A DNA stretch of 64,000 nt from Paracentrotus lividus (taxonomy: Eukaryota > Echinodermata > Echinoidea > Camarodonta > Echinidae), in contig CALNVZ010003433.1 of NCBI GenBank assembly GCA_940671915.1, positions 51,244,333-51,308,332 of the forward strand, read 5' to 3'. The notes under the pieces are model-generated. The model saw nothing but the letters and a program-made list of their open reading frames with translations. It made no database searches and was not told the DNA's origin. This document shows, in pieces, positions 35,721-47,539 of this stretch (position 1 is the first letter of the stretch; each line of letters opens with the position of its first letter). The position numbers and the translations under genes are program-made.

Positions 35721-35890
35721 CAGTGCTGTTTCACCATGTCGTACGTAAAATTACGAGTGACTTTACGAACGACTGGAACATGTTCTTAGGTCATTAAGCA
35801 CAAGCTCAATCATTAAAGCATAAGAACTGATCACCTGTCATTCGTAAAGTTGTCCGTAACTTACGAACGACTAGGTGAAACACAACCCTG
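35721..35890. mobile_element. ~170-bp MITE with CAGTGCTGTTTCACC ends
   Basis: Left end CAGTGCTGTTTCACCATGTC; right end (reverse complement) CAGGGTTGTGTTTCACCTAG. Both continue into CGTACGTAA/CGTTCGTAA and CTTTACGAACGAC/CTTTACGAATGAC, giving arms of about 55 bp. Non-coding. Target duplication not seen. Confidence 0.68.
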
Positions 35891-38024
35891 GCCTATGTCT
35901 CAGGTGCTTTCACGGACCAGTCCCATACAATGAGGTGTCTAGTCCCATACTACCACCTGTGAGCCAAGTTAAGTGGACTAATCGGCAATGGGGGCAGATT
36001 GCAGGGACTAATTCAAAACCAAGAGTATAAGGATTTACTTCAGTAATACCAGATTTATCTTATTTGTTTGTAGGATTTAATTGACTGAGATCATGATGGA
36101 CAATTGATTTATTAAATTATCATGCTTTGTCTCAAGGATTAGTTTTAATAGCAGCACATGTTAAGACGTATCAAATTTGATAAGTGAATGGTTCTAGAAA
36201 ATCATGTCTAAATATATACCTATAATGCATATTATGCATAGTCCCAGTCATAAATGTCAAGTTGATTCTTTATTTATCTTTTGTATAATTCTGTTTCTGT
36301 CTCTCTATCACTCTTTGGCCTCATATAATCAGTTTTACTTCACTTTGACTTACTATATGTCAAGAAAGCGTTAAGGAAGAGAATCACAGTTGGTCTTATC
36401 GAACATCTTTCTCAAAACACGCCAGTTAAAAGTGGTACAAGAAAAAATCAATCGATCCTATAAACGTGGAATACCAGTTTCTTCCCATCAAAGAATATCG
36501 CAAACACATGAATTTCATTCCAGATTTCTGTTACTTTTCAGAAAGCAATCAAGCGAACTAACACTTACCACTGAAGTAAACAAACCTTGCCTATTACCAG
36601 CAGTCATGGATAATGAGAAAAGAAATTATCGAAATGCTCTCGATTGGGTTTTGCCCTCCTCTTAAAACCCCGGAAACGTTGAGAAATGTCTGCAATTATG
36701 AACGATTATGATGCGATCAGCCTCCCTAGAATTGTACGAAAGGGACTAAGGTTGTAGTCCGATTTGGCCTGTACTGCGGAAATTAAAAGGCCTCGAACAG
36801 AGAGTCTACTTCCATAAAGCAAATAGTGCTTATTATCATGAATTCTTACTAAATCAAGCTTGAATACAAGTCCTCAATTATTATTTGGAGTATAACAGGA
36901 TATTAAAATTTGTATCTCTTTGTCACAAAACAAGCACCAGAGAATACCCGCCTGGAGGAATTTATATGACTTTGAAAAACGGATTGAAGGAATTATTATT
37001 GATGTAAAACGATCTTATGAAGATTGCAAAGGGATACATTGGTATTAGATGACTTCACAAAGGTCAATTAACATATTGCATATTCAAATAGAAGTAAGAA
37101 CCAATATTACAATTAAGGTATGCTCGGGTATTCTCTCTGTTCGCGTACGTATGTAACTATCATGCTAAAAGACTCGGTCACTCCGCTGCCTGTGTATGAT
37201 GTAAAGGTGTAGGAAAAGTTGAAATGTTCGGGCCGAACATTTGCGTGTGGTCCCATGCATGTATTTTTGTGTGCAGTGTATGTTACTCCCTGCATAATTA
37301 ATTTCTTATCAATTTGTCGATTCCAATTAAAACCTCACAACACACAACGATTATTAGGTGCATTATTATCAACATGTCTCAATCGCTCTAAATAAATTTC
37401 TTTCAAATTCGATTTCATGATCGCAGCAATAATTTCGCTTTAAATGGCGCGATGTGATTTACGAATTGAAAAAAAAAGCCTGTGAGACGGAGATGCCTTA
37501 AAAACAAGCATTGCTGCCAGACCAAATAATAGATCTCTATCATAAGGGCAGAGGTTGAGAAGGGAATAGATGAAAATCAGATTATTTTTCTAAGGAATCT
37601 CTGATATAACCAGAAGCTCCCTTCTGTCTGTTGGATCTCTACTGATTGAGTGAACATCGATTCAGGCTCGACTATCGTAGCGTTGCCTCTAGCTCTTTTA
37701 ATTCACTCCAACGAAAAGTTTCCGAAGTTTAGAGACGGATGGGTAATGGAAAGGGAAAACGAGGACAGATTTTAGAAAGAAAAAAAATACATAGTAGCCC
37801 TAATGCTGGCTAGGCGTTCAGATTTTACGCTGAGTACTTGATCTATATGATAGAGTGTAATCAATGCTGGTATTATTTTATAGTGTATATAATAATAGTG
37901 TAATCAACGTTCGTACTTTTATTCTGGAAATACCATTACAATAAACGATATATTTTGCGAGACGAGTTCGGATTTTTGTTGTTGTTTGACGTGATATTAT
38001 TCAGCTTATTAAAAGTAAGTGTTG
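35891..38024. other. No gene seen
   Basis: A 91-codon plus-strand frame at 36390-36665 and a 61-codon minus-strand frame at 37113-37295 have ordinary composition, but no motif, signal peptide or supporting splice sites that I can recognise. Confidence 0.5.
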
Positions 38025-38047
38025 TTTTTTTTTTTTTTTTTTTTTTT
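38025..38047. repeat. Poly-T run (23 T)
   Basis: Simple homopolymer with no recognised retrosequence beside it. Confidence 0.9.
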
Positions 38048-38363
38048 AGAATAGATTATGTTCGTGTTAATTTTGATTTTTTTAAATATATTTTTCTCGA
38101 TGAAGACAGGAAATGTTAAATAAATAAGAATGCAATGCTAAAAAAAAAAGGGGGGGGGGGAGGATAAAAATATTAAGAATCGAGCAAGAAGTTGGAAAAT
38201 AAATGAAAACATGGATTATGTCTGAAAAGAGAATATACAGAACAATAGATAATGGTTAAGACTCTTATCCTTTTGTAAGGTTTGTAAGGGGAAAGATAAT
38301 AACATTTCCCTTTTAGCAACGTGACCTAAAATTACGATATGAATCGATATGTATCGATCGTCT

Positions 38364-38368
38364 ATTGT

Positions 38369-38402
<34 letters not shown>

Positions 38403-39125
38403 TGAGAGGGGAGAGATGGGGGGGGGCAGGGTGATGGTACATTTATGGGTTAACGGAATCATAGTACTACTGCCAGAGAGAGAGAGAGAGAGAGAAACGC
38501 ACAGAGACAGACGTAAGGATAAATAAAGATGGTGCACTAAATGCCAAAATTTAAAATATGAAACACAGTGACTGTGAACATTCAGAAGGAATTCTTTGAT
38601 TGTACGATAATCGCTTTATATCAATGTACAAAATAAAATGCATGAAGAAAAAAAAAACAACAACAAAACAGAGAGGATGAGAGAAGGAGGAAAAAGAAAA
38701 AGAAATATTTAGAAGGAAGGATGGATAGAATGAGGAGGATGAAATGAAAATGAAGAGAAAGGCAGAGAGAGAGAAAGAGAGAGATGGAGAGAAACAAACA
38801 AAAGAGCTAAATACAGGGAAAACGTATGGGAGGAAGTGTGTGCGTGTGTATGTGTGTTAGTGGGTGTGAGTGTGTGAGGGATGTGTGTGGGTGTGATTGT
38901 GTGAGAGAGGGAAATCGGGAGAGAGTATGTGAGGTCTTGTACATGTGCGTGCGTTTGGGTGTGTGTTTTTTGGTGGGTGGGTGATGTGTGTATTAGAGAG
39001 AGAGAGAGAGATAATAGTGAAAGAGTAAAAACAGAAACACAAAATGAGGGAGGAGAAAAGAAAAATAGAGAAAGAAAGAGAGAAAGAGAGAGAGAGAGAG
39101 AGAGGAAGATAGAAGAGAAGAGAAA
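38364..39125. repeat. Cluster of GA and GT microsatellites
   Basis: GA tracts at about 38370-38410, 38475-38494, 38765-38790, 38996-39011 and 39065-39120. A GT/GGGTGTG-rich stretch lies at 38838-38990. The frames across it encode only Ser-Leu, Arg-Glu or Thr-His repeats. Confidence 0.9.
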
Positions 39126-40466
39126 GCCTTCTCTAAACTGGCAAGGATGTTAAAATGACACGGTGTGACGATGATATGAGTCGAGGAACGCCAGCGGATA
39201 TTATGGAATCTCGTTGGCGTCTCCTTCCATTCAGGCTCGCCTGTATCCTCGTATCCGCTTTGCTTGTATCAAGGGCGACTTCTAAAACCCGCCAAAAACA
39301 AATCACAAATTCAAGTCCGCTTTGGTGGTCTCTAATCACCGCTTGTTCAACCGATGCCTCCCCAATTCTTATTCGAATGATTCTCTTCCAGACAGCACTG
39401 TCAAAAGAATAGAGACAAATACCAGTCAATAAAGAGGAATTCGATAAGAGTAGGTCTATCTGATTTCATCTCATTCTTTATCTTTGTGCAAATCTTAATA
39501 TAACCTATTGTGAAGTTTGAATCAGTAATATCCGGTGTGTAGGCCTCGGATAAGAATGAAGAGAAAAGCTTTGAAATCGTTGACAATACGACACTGGTTG
39601 CGTCTGTAGGGGCCTGCTACAAAGTTATAGTTAGAAGAATAATACTCTGAATAGGGGCATTGTTTTGTTGAATGTCGTTTGTGAATCTGTGTCTCGATGA
39701 TGAAAAGAAAAAGAATGGAGAATATTTCTTGAAGTCAATCTTCAATCGAATGAAGAAGGCGGTTCAATCGATCGGTATAGGGCGCTTCACTCGGGACTAA
39801 TATACCTAATGCTCTCCCTCAGGCCAGTAGGTTGAAATGAAATTATAACACCGAACGCCTCCGAGTAGCCACGCCGCTACGTACCCGCTCCAGGATGACA
39901 CCTACTCGATAGATGCAGAGATCAAGTCGAGCTGAAAGATACGAGAAATTTCATCAATCACTTGACGAGAAATCAAATTTGGTCGACGAAGCCGTTTTCA
40001 ATCATGCTTTCCAGTCGTATTTATCTATGTGAAATCCATTTGGGCCCCTTACTACAATCATTACTAAACGTATTATACTCACGTCATTTATTTTCCTTCG
40101 TTTGTTTGAATACTCTTTGTTTATTTTAAAGTCTTTTCCATTTCCTATCCGTTTAATCACAGTCTTCTATTTGCTACATCAACAGGAATGAATAGGAAAT
40201 TACTTTAAAGCAGAAGAATATTATATTTATCTGCAATATATTAAATTTTATTCATTATAATCAAAGATTTAGTGAGAAATATTAATAAGTATTTTTTAAT
40301 CGTAACCACTTTTAATGAAAATAAATGACTAGTTATTGGACACTATAGGTTGTTCAAGCATCGCCCAAATCAAAGCCGGATTAACTGAGTTTAATGATTG
40401 AGTGAATAAATCCTTATTAAACAAAGATGAGCATTATTGCAAATTGTGAAGAGTTTAATTGGATGA
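39126..40466. other. No gene seen; GC-balanced block at 39150-39420 and 39835-39960
   Basis: A plus-strand frame at 39155-39412 has a hydrophobic ACILVSALLV stretch after MESRWRLLPFRL, like a signal peptide, but no donor site in a useful place. The minus-strand frame covering the same bases is equally open, so neither is called. Confidence 0.4.
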
Positions 40467-40576
40467 AGAAATAATAGATAGTATATATATATATATATTT
40501 ATTTAGTATAGGCCGAAAGCTTGTGAATTAAAGGAATTTGAGAGCTACGTTTCTGTTCATTCATTTCGCCTATATA

Positions 40577-40620
<44 letters not shown>

Positions 40621-41258
40621 ATATATATATATATATAAAGAACTATACACTTTTGACAAGGCTTTCAAATTAAAATATATGATTCTTGGGAAGGTTAGAG
40701 TATTAAAAGCTCATATCCTCAACTATCATATGACACAAACAATTTTGAAAATTACGCATTCTTCAGTGAGCAATGCCCACTTTTATGAAGGACACAAAAA
40801 AAAAACCAGTTCAGGAATTTGCTATTCATTTACCACCTGGGTATGCCATTCCAAGAAGGATTCAAAGAAAATAATGAAATGAATCAGCTCACAGAGTAAA
40901 AGATTTATCAAAAGTCAGAAATAAACAATCAATATTATGCAAAATGTAGTTTTTCACCGTTTTGTCGTTATATCATTGACTTTTGCTCTGATTTCAGTTT
41001 ATTTTTGTAATGATAGTTGAGGATATGAGCTTTATATACATCTAAACCTTTTCCCCAAGAATCATATATTTTTAATTTAATAGCCTTGTCAAAAGTGTAT
41101 AGTTCTTTTTTGGACGCACTGTATATATAAGAAATAATAGATAGTATATATATATATATATATATTTATTTAGTATAGGCCGAAAGCTTGTGAATTAAAG
41201 GAATTTGAGAGCTACGTTTCTGTTTCATTCATTTCGCCTATATATATATATATATATA
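40467..41258. repeat. ~120-bp direct repeats with TA tracts flanking a MITE
   Basis: Unit 1 (40467-~40583) and unit 2 (41130-41258) share AGAAATAATAGATAG, a TA tract, TATTTATTTAGTATAGGCCG, AAGCTTGTGAATTAAAGG, GAGAGCTACGTTTCTG and CATTTCGCC followed by TA. They are nearly identical. Within each unit TATAGGCCGAAA and TTTCGCCTATA are imperfect inverted ends about 70 bp apart. A transposon-like element lies between the two units. Confidence 0.85.
40637..41121. mobile_element. Tc1/mariner-like MITE with ~92-bp inverted arms
   Basis: Left arm 40637-40728 begins AAAGAACTATACACTTTTGAC and ends CTCATATCCTCAACTATCA. The right arm (41011 to 41121) is its inverse and ends TTTTTTGGACGCACTG followed by TA. 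CAGTGCGTCC with a TA flank is the look of mariner-type termini. The left terminal ~15 bases are missing: the arm runs straight into a TA microsatellite. The middle ~280 bp encodes nothing recognisable. Confidence 0.75.
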
Positions 41259-41326
41259 GTAAATAGTGGTAGAGAAATACGCGTTGCGATTGGCTAGGTC
41301 AGTACCACATGACCTACCTTCAATTT

Positions 41327-41355
41327 GTTATATTGTACATAATGTACAATATAAC
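41327..41355. other. 29-bp perfect palindrome
   Basis: GTTATATTGTACAT, one A, then the exact inverse. It lies between the direct repeat and a larger fold-back sequence. Confidence 0.85.
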
Positions 41356-41587
41356 TTTCGGTTTTTGGAGGGTAAAGTCCGTGTTAAATGAATGGGGAGA
41401 GTATCGATTCTATCGATAGCCTTGTTGCGCTAGCGCGTAATAACAGTAAAATGGTGCGCACAAAAGTTAATAACAATGGATACGCGGAGCAACAAAATAC
41501 GTCACAATAGCTTAATAAGCACCAAAACATTGGCCACTATGAAACCAGCAGATTAGGCAAAGTCAAAGATTTAGGGGTCTATTTACT

Positions 41588-41775
41588 ATAATAAATAGTG
41601 AACGCTCCATCTTGCAACATTACTGGACTATTTGAACTCCAAATACTAAATTATCCCTCGTGCAGATCGATCTCACCTCGGCCTGCGGCCTCGGAGAAAC
41701 AAATCTGCACTCGGGATAATTTAGTATTTGTCGTACTTATAATCCAGTATATTGCGAGATAGATTGTACACTATT

Positions 41776-41783
<8 letters not shown>
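41588..41783. repeat. Fold-back repeat with ~80-bp arms
   Basis: The best-paired core is CAAATACTAAATTATCCC / GGGATAATTTAGTATTTG with TGCAGAT/ATCTGCA. The arms continue outward through TACTGGA/TCCAGTA and TAAATAGTG/CACTATTTA. The loop is ACCTCGGCCTGCGGCCTCGG. Overall arm identity looks like about three quarters. This is a transposon-like snapback of unknown family; an additional TAAATAGTG lies at ~41261. Confidence 0.72.
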
Positions 41784-41806
<23 letters not shown>

Positions 41807-42015
41807 CATATCTGTCTCTTATCATGTCTATGTTTCGAATAGTTTGGCAAATGTTTTAATCTGATTTGATTCCAATACATTTCCAAAGGATTTCTTTCTC
41901 TCCCCTCCCTCAGTTTCTCCCTTTTCTGTTGCTAAAACATACACAAATCCATTTTCTCTATTCATCTCTCTCTCCCCTCTCTTTATCCCCCCCCCCCCCC
42001 TCTCTCTCTCTCTTT
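41779..42015. repeat. TA tract, then C/T-rich tract
   Basis: (TA)n at about 41780-41806 and CT/C-run at about 41960-42014. Confidence 0.85.
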
Positions 42016-43423
42016 GTCCTTTTCACCTTATTTCACGGTGACTGATAATGACTATTCTCTGTAGTACATGTCTCTTTGTATCACATACACTTCAACTAGG
42101 CCTATATTTCATTTTATTTTAGGTCATCTAACCTGAGACATTTTTTTAATTTCTCGAACACCCAGGAAACTATACAATCCAGTATAAATACAGTCAAAAT
42201 AGAAATCATCAAATATGAAAGTTAAAATAAAAATGCACACCTCACGTTTCTCTGAGGTGAATTTGGCATTGGAAAATAATGGAACGTAATGAAAATGCGA
42301 GGAAACATTTTCGCAGCGCGGAAAGGTCGAATAATGCCCAGAAATAAAACACCTTCAAATGTCCTGATTTTAGGCCATTAAGCACTTTATATCAGACAAT
42401 GGTTCGCACTTAATTTCTCTTCGTGAAGACATTTATAGTCCTGAATAATTGATTGCAAGTCGTTGAAAATGTGATCCATTTTGCAAGTTGAAACTCTAAA
42501 AATTACAAAACGTGAACATCAAAATGGCCAGCTCATAATAATCAGGAGAGTAAAATAAAACCCGTAAAAAGCATGGAAAGAGAAAGGTTGGGATATCTTT
42601 ATAAAATATTTGAACCGAAGCCGACACTGCGCATGGCTTCATAATAGTCTTGTTGGCGCCCAATATAAATAAATGAGATGGGTGAGACCTGTGATATGCT
42701 GTGATGAAATTACCATTGATTTCTTCATCGAATGGGCAGAAAAGAAAGGACAAAAAACGACATAATAACCGTCTTTTGCCATTTTGTCACATCTTACAAT
42801 TCCATTAGTACTCGCTCACCGTGGTGGTCTGAACAATAGACGAGGTTACCAAGAGAGATGTGATAGCTTAAACGATAGCTAATAAAAAGAATATATCACG
42901 TAGATAATATGAGCGTACATTAACCCGCCAACTTTTCCCCCTTTTTGCGTTTAAATACTTTCCACTCGACTCTCCCTCTCTCTCCCTTTCTGACTTTAAA
43001 GACAAATCACTTTGATGTGAATTAACGTAATGCATCTCGCTAAGGAAGTAATTGTATTATTTGGATGCGTCGCTTCATATCTTATTTATTTTTAAATGCG
43101 TGAAGTAGAAATACAATGAGACTTTGATGACATGGAAGTATGGCTCGCTAGATTCTTCTTTCTAAAGTTTCACTGATTGGGAGGTGAAGTAATTCATTAG
43201 TATAGCAACAAGATCAAACTGTTGTTATCAAGTCGATTATACGACCCCCATTTTCTTGATTCAAAGTAGATAAGGTCACTGATTTGGTCTTAAGGGAGGA
43301 ATAACTGACCTAACAGTAAGTATATCTTACTTCTCTTAATACAATGAATAAATATTATGTTTCATCTTCGTTTCAGTTGTTTCCTTTTTAGTATTTTGTG
43401 GAAGCTTGAATTAAACGTGGGTT
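42016..43423. other. No gene seen
   Basis: AT-rich, unique-looking. The minus-strand frame at 42496-42753 is unremarkable. Confidence 0.5.
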
Positions 43424-43637
43424 GATGACATGTGATGACATGTGGATGACATGTGGATGACATGTGATGACATGTGATGACATGTGGATGACATGTGGAT
43501 GACATGTGATGACATGTGATGACATGTGGATGACATGTGATGACACGTGATGACATGTGGATGACATGTGATGACATGTGGATGACATGTTGATGACATG
43601 TGATGACATGTGGATGACATGTTGATGACATGTGATG
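43424..43637. repeat. 11/12-bp minisatellite, unit GATGACATGTG(G)
   Basis: About 19 units of GATGACATGTG, alternating irregularly with GATGACATGTGG and, twice near the end, GATGACATGTT; one unit has GACACGTG. Frames across it give Met-Ser-Ser-Thr-Cys-His-type repeats on the minus strand in all three phases, which shows they are repeat artefacts. Confidence 0.95.
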
Positions 43638-44289
43638 TAAGTTAAAAAATAGTTAACAAATTGGGATGCTTCGAAAAGTGATGTTTATCTCAGATTGACA
43701 ATAGTTTGGTAATTACAATTTTGAAATTTATTATGTATAAAGTGAACCTCCTCAAAACAATGAATAAATAAACAAAATAAAATCCCACAAACCGTACAAA
43801 CATAATTATAATCAAAGTCATTACATGTTTCACTCGAGAAATCAGTTAAAATGCGAAAATTGAGCGTTTTATTTATTCACGGTTTTGTTTAAAACCCTCA
43901 AAATTTAGAGGAATTCCAGATGTATACATTTAAACAAAATCTGAAGTATTTAAAGTATACTCCTTATAATATTTTAAGCTTCCCTTTCAATAAAAGAAAA
44001 CAATCGCCCTTACTTAACTTCATTAGGAAAACAATTGTTAATTTGTATCGAACCTCATTTTATAATTAATTAACGTACATGTAAACCATTTTTTTTTTTA
44101 GCTGTGTCATGTTTATATTTTATAATTATACCATTGTTGTAGTAATCTATTTATCGGATGAGCAGTTAATAATTTATTTCATTCATTATTAATTTTGTTT
44201 ATTCAGATAATTATGAAAAAAAAAAATTAACGTGAAGATGCATAATACCCGGTATGCAAACTTTTTTTTCACACTACATTTTTTCAAAT

Positions 44290-44370
44290 TTTCTTAATAT
44301 ACCCTTATTACCCTAACCCTACCTTTTTTGTAAGTGCGACACTATCCCTTCACGTATTCCTTAACCTGTA
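44290..44370 (-). repeat. Dispersed repeat, inverse of ~62920-63000
   Basis: Reverse complement reads GGAATACGTGAAGGGATAG then GGTAGGGTTAGGGTAATAAG. This matches GGGATACGTGAAGGGATAGG and the following sequence at 62927. About three-quarters identity over some 75 bp. Confidence 0.6.
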
Positions 44371-44867
44371 ACAGCGAAATAAACCCCTAAAACAATTGGC
44401 AAAAAATGAAGCATATAGACCAAGACTTCGGTCTTCAGATAACCAGGGGAAAACGGTAGCACAATGATCAGCGACGCTAGATGCCAAATAACTGGTGTAA
44501 AACCTTTTTATGCACTCATTTGCTGGTTAAGGCAACATTGATCATGTGCGCATGCGCCAGTGACGAAAAAGTCGTAGGAACAAATAGGAACCTGCAGTAA
44601 TTACTGGCCTTGGGTAATAGTAAAAGAAAAGTACAGGTAAAAAACAAAGTTTTCGAAGTTGTCAAAAAATACACAATTTGGCAGAAGAATATATCATACA
44701 AAAACAACAATGGCAACCAGACACTCAAAAAGAAGATAACAAAGAAAGACATAGACAAATGTACAGATGAAAATAAAGATAAAAAGACATAGAAAGAAAA
44801 AGAGAGAGAGAAAGAGAATTTTGTTGTTGTTGAAATTTTGAAAATTAATGCGTCTATGTGTGTGTTG

Positions 44868-44871
<4 letters not shown>

Positions 44872-44898
<27 letters not shown>
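44872..44898. repeat. GA microsatellite
   Basis: (GA)13, nearly pure. A shorter run is at about 45007-45020. Confidence 0.95.
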
Positions 44899-44904
<6 letters not shown>

Positions 44905-45020
44905 CAGAGGGTGATAAAAAGAATGATGGTTGAAATTAAAAAAAAATAAAAATAAAAAGAGGGAGAAATAAGAATTGAGATATGAAACCTAGAAAAATTG
45001 AGAAATAGAGAGAGAGAGAG

Positions 45021-45931
45021 GATCCTAAAATGATGAAATAAAGATAGAAAAACAAAATGGCGATATATGATGAGTAGTGATATGCAATCGGGGGTAAGTG
45101 TTGTTTGTATAAGTCATCAACTGCGCGCCATTATCGTTTTCTATAAGATTGATATAAAATGAGGACGTGGCACCAGCCTATGTATACAATTATCCCCTTC
45201 TCAAGACCCGTATCCGTGAAAGGTGGGCCGACGAATTAAGACGACATGCAGGATAAAGAAGAGGGGAAAAAAAAAAGAAACAAATCGTCTTTAGGCCGAG
45301 CATATTGCCAATTGTGAGCGGCATGAGTGAGCGATTAAGAAAGCTGGGGTCTCGAGTCGAGAGTGTATACCCTAACAATTACCCCCTCGTCTAGCGGCCC
45401 GCACGTTTCTACTGAAATCCGACGCCCTAATCGACTTGGCGATCTACTCGTAGCACCGACTAATTTCATTAGTTTAACGTGTGGCGAGTAAGAATTGATT
45501 GAATTACCGGCCTTTCAAATATCTAATCGATTGAATTTTCTCTTTCGGTCACGCTTCACCATTATGTTTTGTCTTGGGCTTTTATCTTACCTTGAAGAAG
45601 TAAGTCGGAATAAATCTGAGATAGTAAGTGGAGCGATGCTCTTTTTGTTTGCTAATAAAGGACAAATGAAGCAAAATGATGTTGAAAATCACAATCATGT
45701 TCTTACTCTCCTTCTTCCCTCTCTCTTCTAAAAATTGGGTATTGGACTGTTCTGCATACGTTTAGTTTTACATCTCGAGATGTAATAATAGACTAGAAAT
45801 ATAGGGAGAAAGAACAGGAGAAAGTTACAGAGAGCGAGAATGAGAGTGAGAGGGGAGAGAAAGAGAGAGAGAATGAGGGAGAGGGAAAGAGAGAGAGAGA
45901 GAAGGAGAGAAGGAGGGAGAGAGAGAGAGAC

Positions 45932-45978
<47 letters not shown>

Positions 45979-47539
45979 TGGGTGAGGGGTAAGAAGTAAG
46001 AAACCTGAGAGCCCTAAATCTTTTGAGAAGCGCATCGGCGAGTGACTTCTTAACGGTAGGGATGTGGTGTGATTTGATTAGAGAAGAAGGGAAGCGGTAA
46101 AGCGCCTTTTTTGTGGTGCTTGACTTGGCGTATTAGCCAAGGTAATGAGTAGTTTTGTTCTTTCCTGTCTTAGTTGGGACCATGATTGAAAAAGGCGAGT
46201 AATCGGTCCGTATATATAACAAATCATGGTGCTTTCAGCTAGATCATGAATCTCATGCACTTGATTCTCCTATCAAAGAAGAAGAAGAAAAAGGAGTGAA
46301 ATTCGCGCAGAAATTGAAGAAATAACATAACTATCTCCGCGATGTCTTCAGTTACAGGGTCAATGAGCTCACAAAGTACGTAGATGACACTCATATGTTT
46401 GAAGTTGATTTACGTGATATTTATTGAAAGAAAAAAAAATACAAGATTCAAGTATTTTTCCTTTTCAAATCCTTAAACGATTAAAACAAGTTTATCTTTG
46501 TTTTACTTTTATTACAGATAGATGATAATCTGAATAAAACTATTTTCTGAAACGGAGGTCTCGAAACTGTTTTCGACTTTTACGCCACCTTTTCTTTGCT
46601 CGCATAACTACGAGTACCGGTAATCATTGTTATGTAAAACAAGCCAAATAATGATGAAATTAATACCAATTATGATGGGTCCGGTAAGGGAGTTTCTACT
46701 GAATTACACCCCGTCGCATCACAACACCACCATCACTTACTGCAACTGCGACCTGACTACCATTTCAATCTAGAGCGAGTTCTTATCTAATCATTTATTA
46801 GGCCCCCGAGTCCAGATATGCTTGTTCTCTCCCGTTTAATTGATCATGATGATAATATGCAGACCGATTCTCTTTTTAATGTTTCTAGTTGATATACGAC
46901 TACCATCTGGAATTAATTTTATGATGACATTCATGATTTTGACAAGAAGTTGAAGGCGGTTTGTGGGTTTTGTTTAAAGTAAGTTTTTAGCAGTGATTGC
47001 AACATTGATGTGAAAGACGCACCGGCGGAAGGATTAATTAACAAAGTGAGACGGAGCATAAACATGATAACAATTAATGTACGTAATAAAAACAAACCAT
47101 ACATGGGTTTTGCCAAAAGTTCTGTTAACCATTGTACAATGATATTGACTACTAAACTAATTATCGAGTATTACGATTCATGTAAGTTCAGTCACTAATC
47201 GCCCCATCATACCGCAACATTATGTTGGTGGATGAAGGAATAGAATTAAAGAAATTAAAATGAATTAAAATGTGCCATTTCATGAAATTGATACAATCGT
47301 ATTCTAAACGAATTGTAGAATGAACAATTCCAATGTGATGGACGTGGTAATCATTTTTGTTTCACTAAAGGGTTCATGTTTTAGGTCCATTGGCGAAATT
47401 ATTTCAGAAAGTTAATACAATCAATAACACGATAATGTTTGCATTATACATTGGTAATTATCATTAATATCAAAATATAACAAAGAGTATAAGAAGGAGT
47501 CTAAGGCGTTCAGTAAGGAGTTTAATGATGTAAAATTAA
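45021..47539. other. No gene seen outside the GA tract; GC-balanced block 45170-45490
   Basis: The 45170-45490 block is rich in CpG and non-repetitive but has stops in all frames; it could be regulatory DNA. The rest is AT-rich. Confidence 0.45.
45830..45977. repeat. GA microsatellite, ~150 bp
   Basis: Impure (GA)n with GGGAGAG and AAGG interruptions. Confidence 0.95.

Noticed and set aside
37113-37295. A 61-codon minus-strand frame with ordinary composition
   Set aside because: No recognised family, no splice sites or start context in support.
39133-39429. A 98-codon minus frame and an 85-codon plus frame over the same bases
   Set aside because: Both are open by chance in a GC-balanced block. 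The plus frame has a signal-like stretch, but no suitable splice donor or known domain.
43362-43631. Minus-strand frames encoding repeated MSSTCHPHVITC
   Set aside because: All three phases are open because the 11/12-bp minisatellite lacks stops; no gene signal.
43424-43637. A CRISPR array
   Set aside because: Units are contiguous 11/12-mers without unique spacers, in animal DNA.
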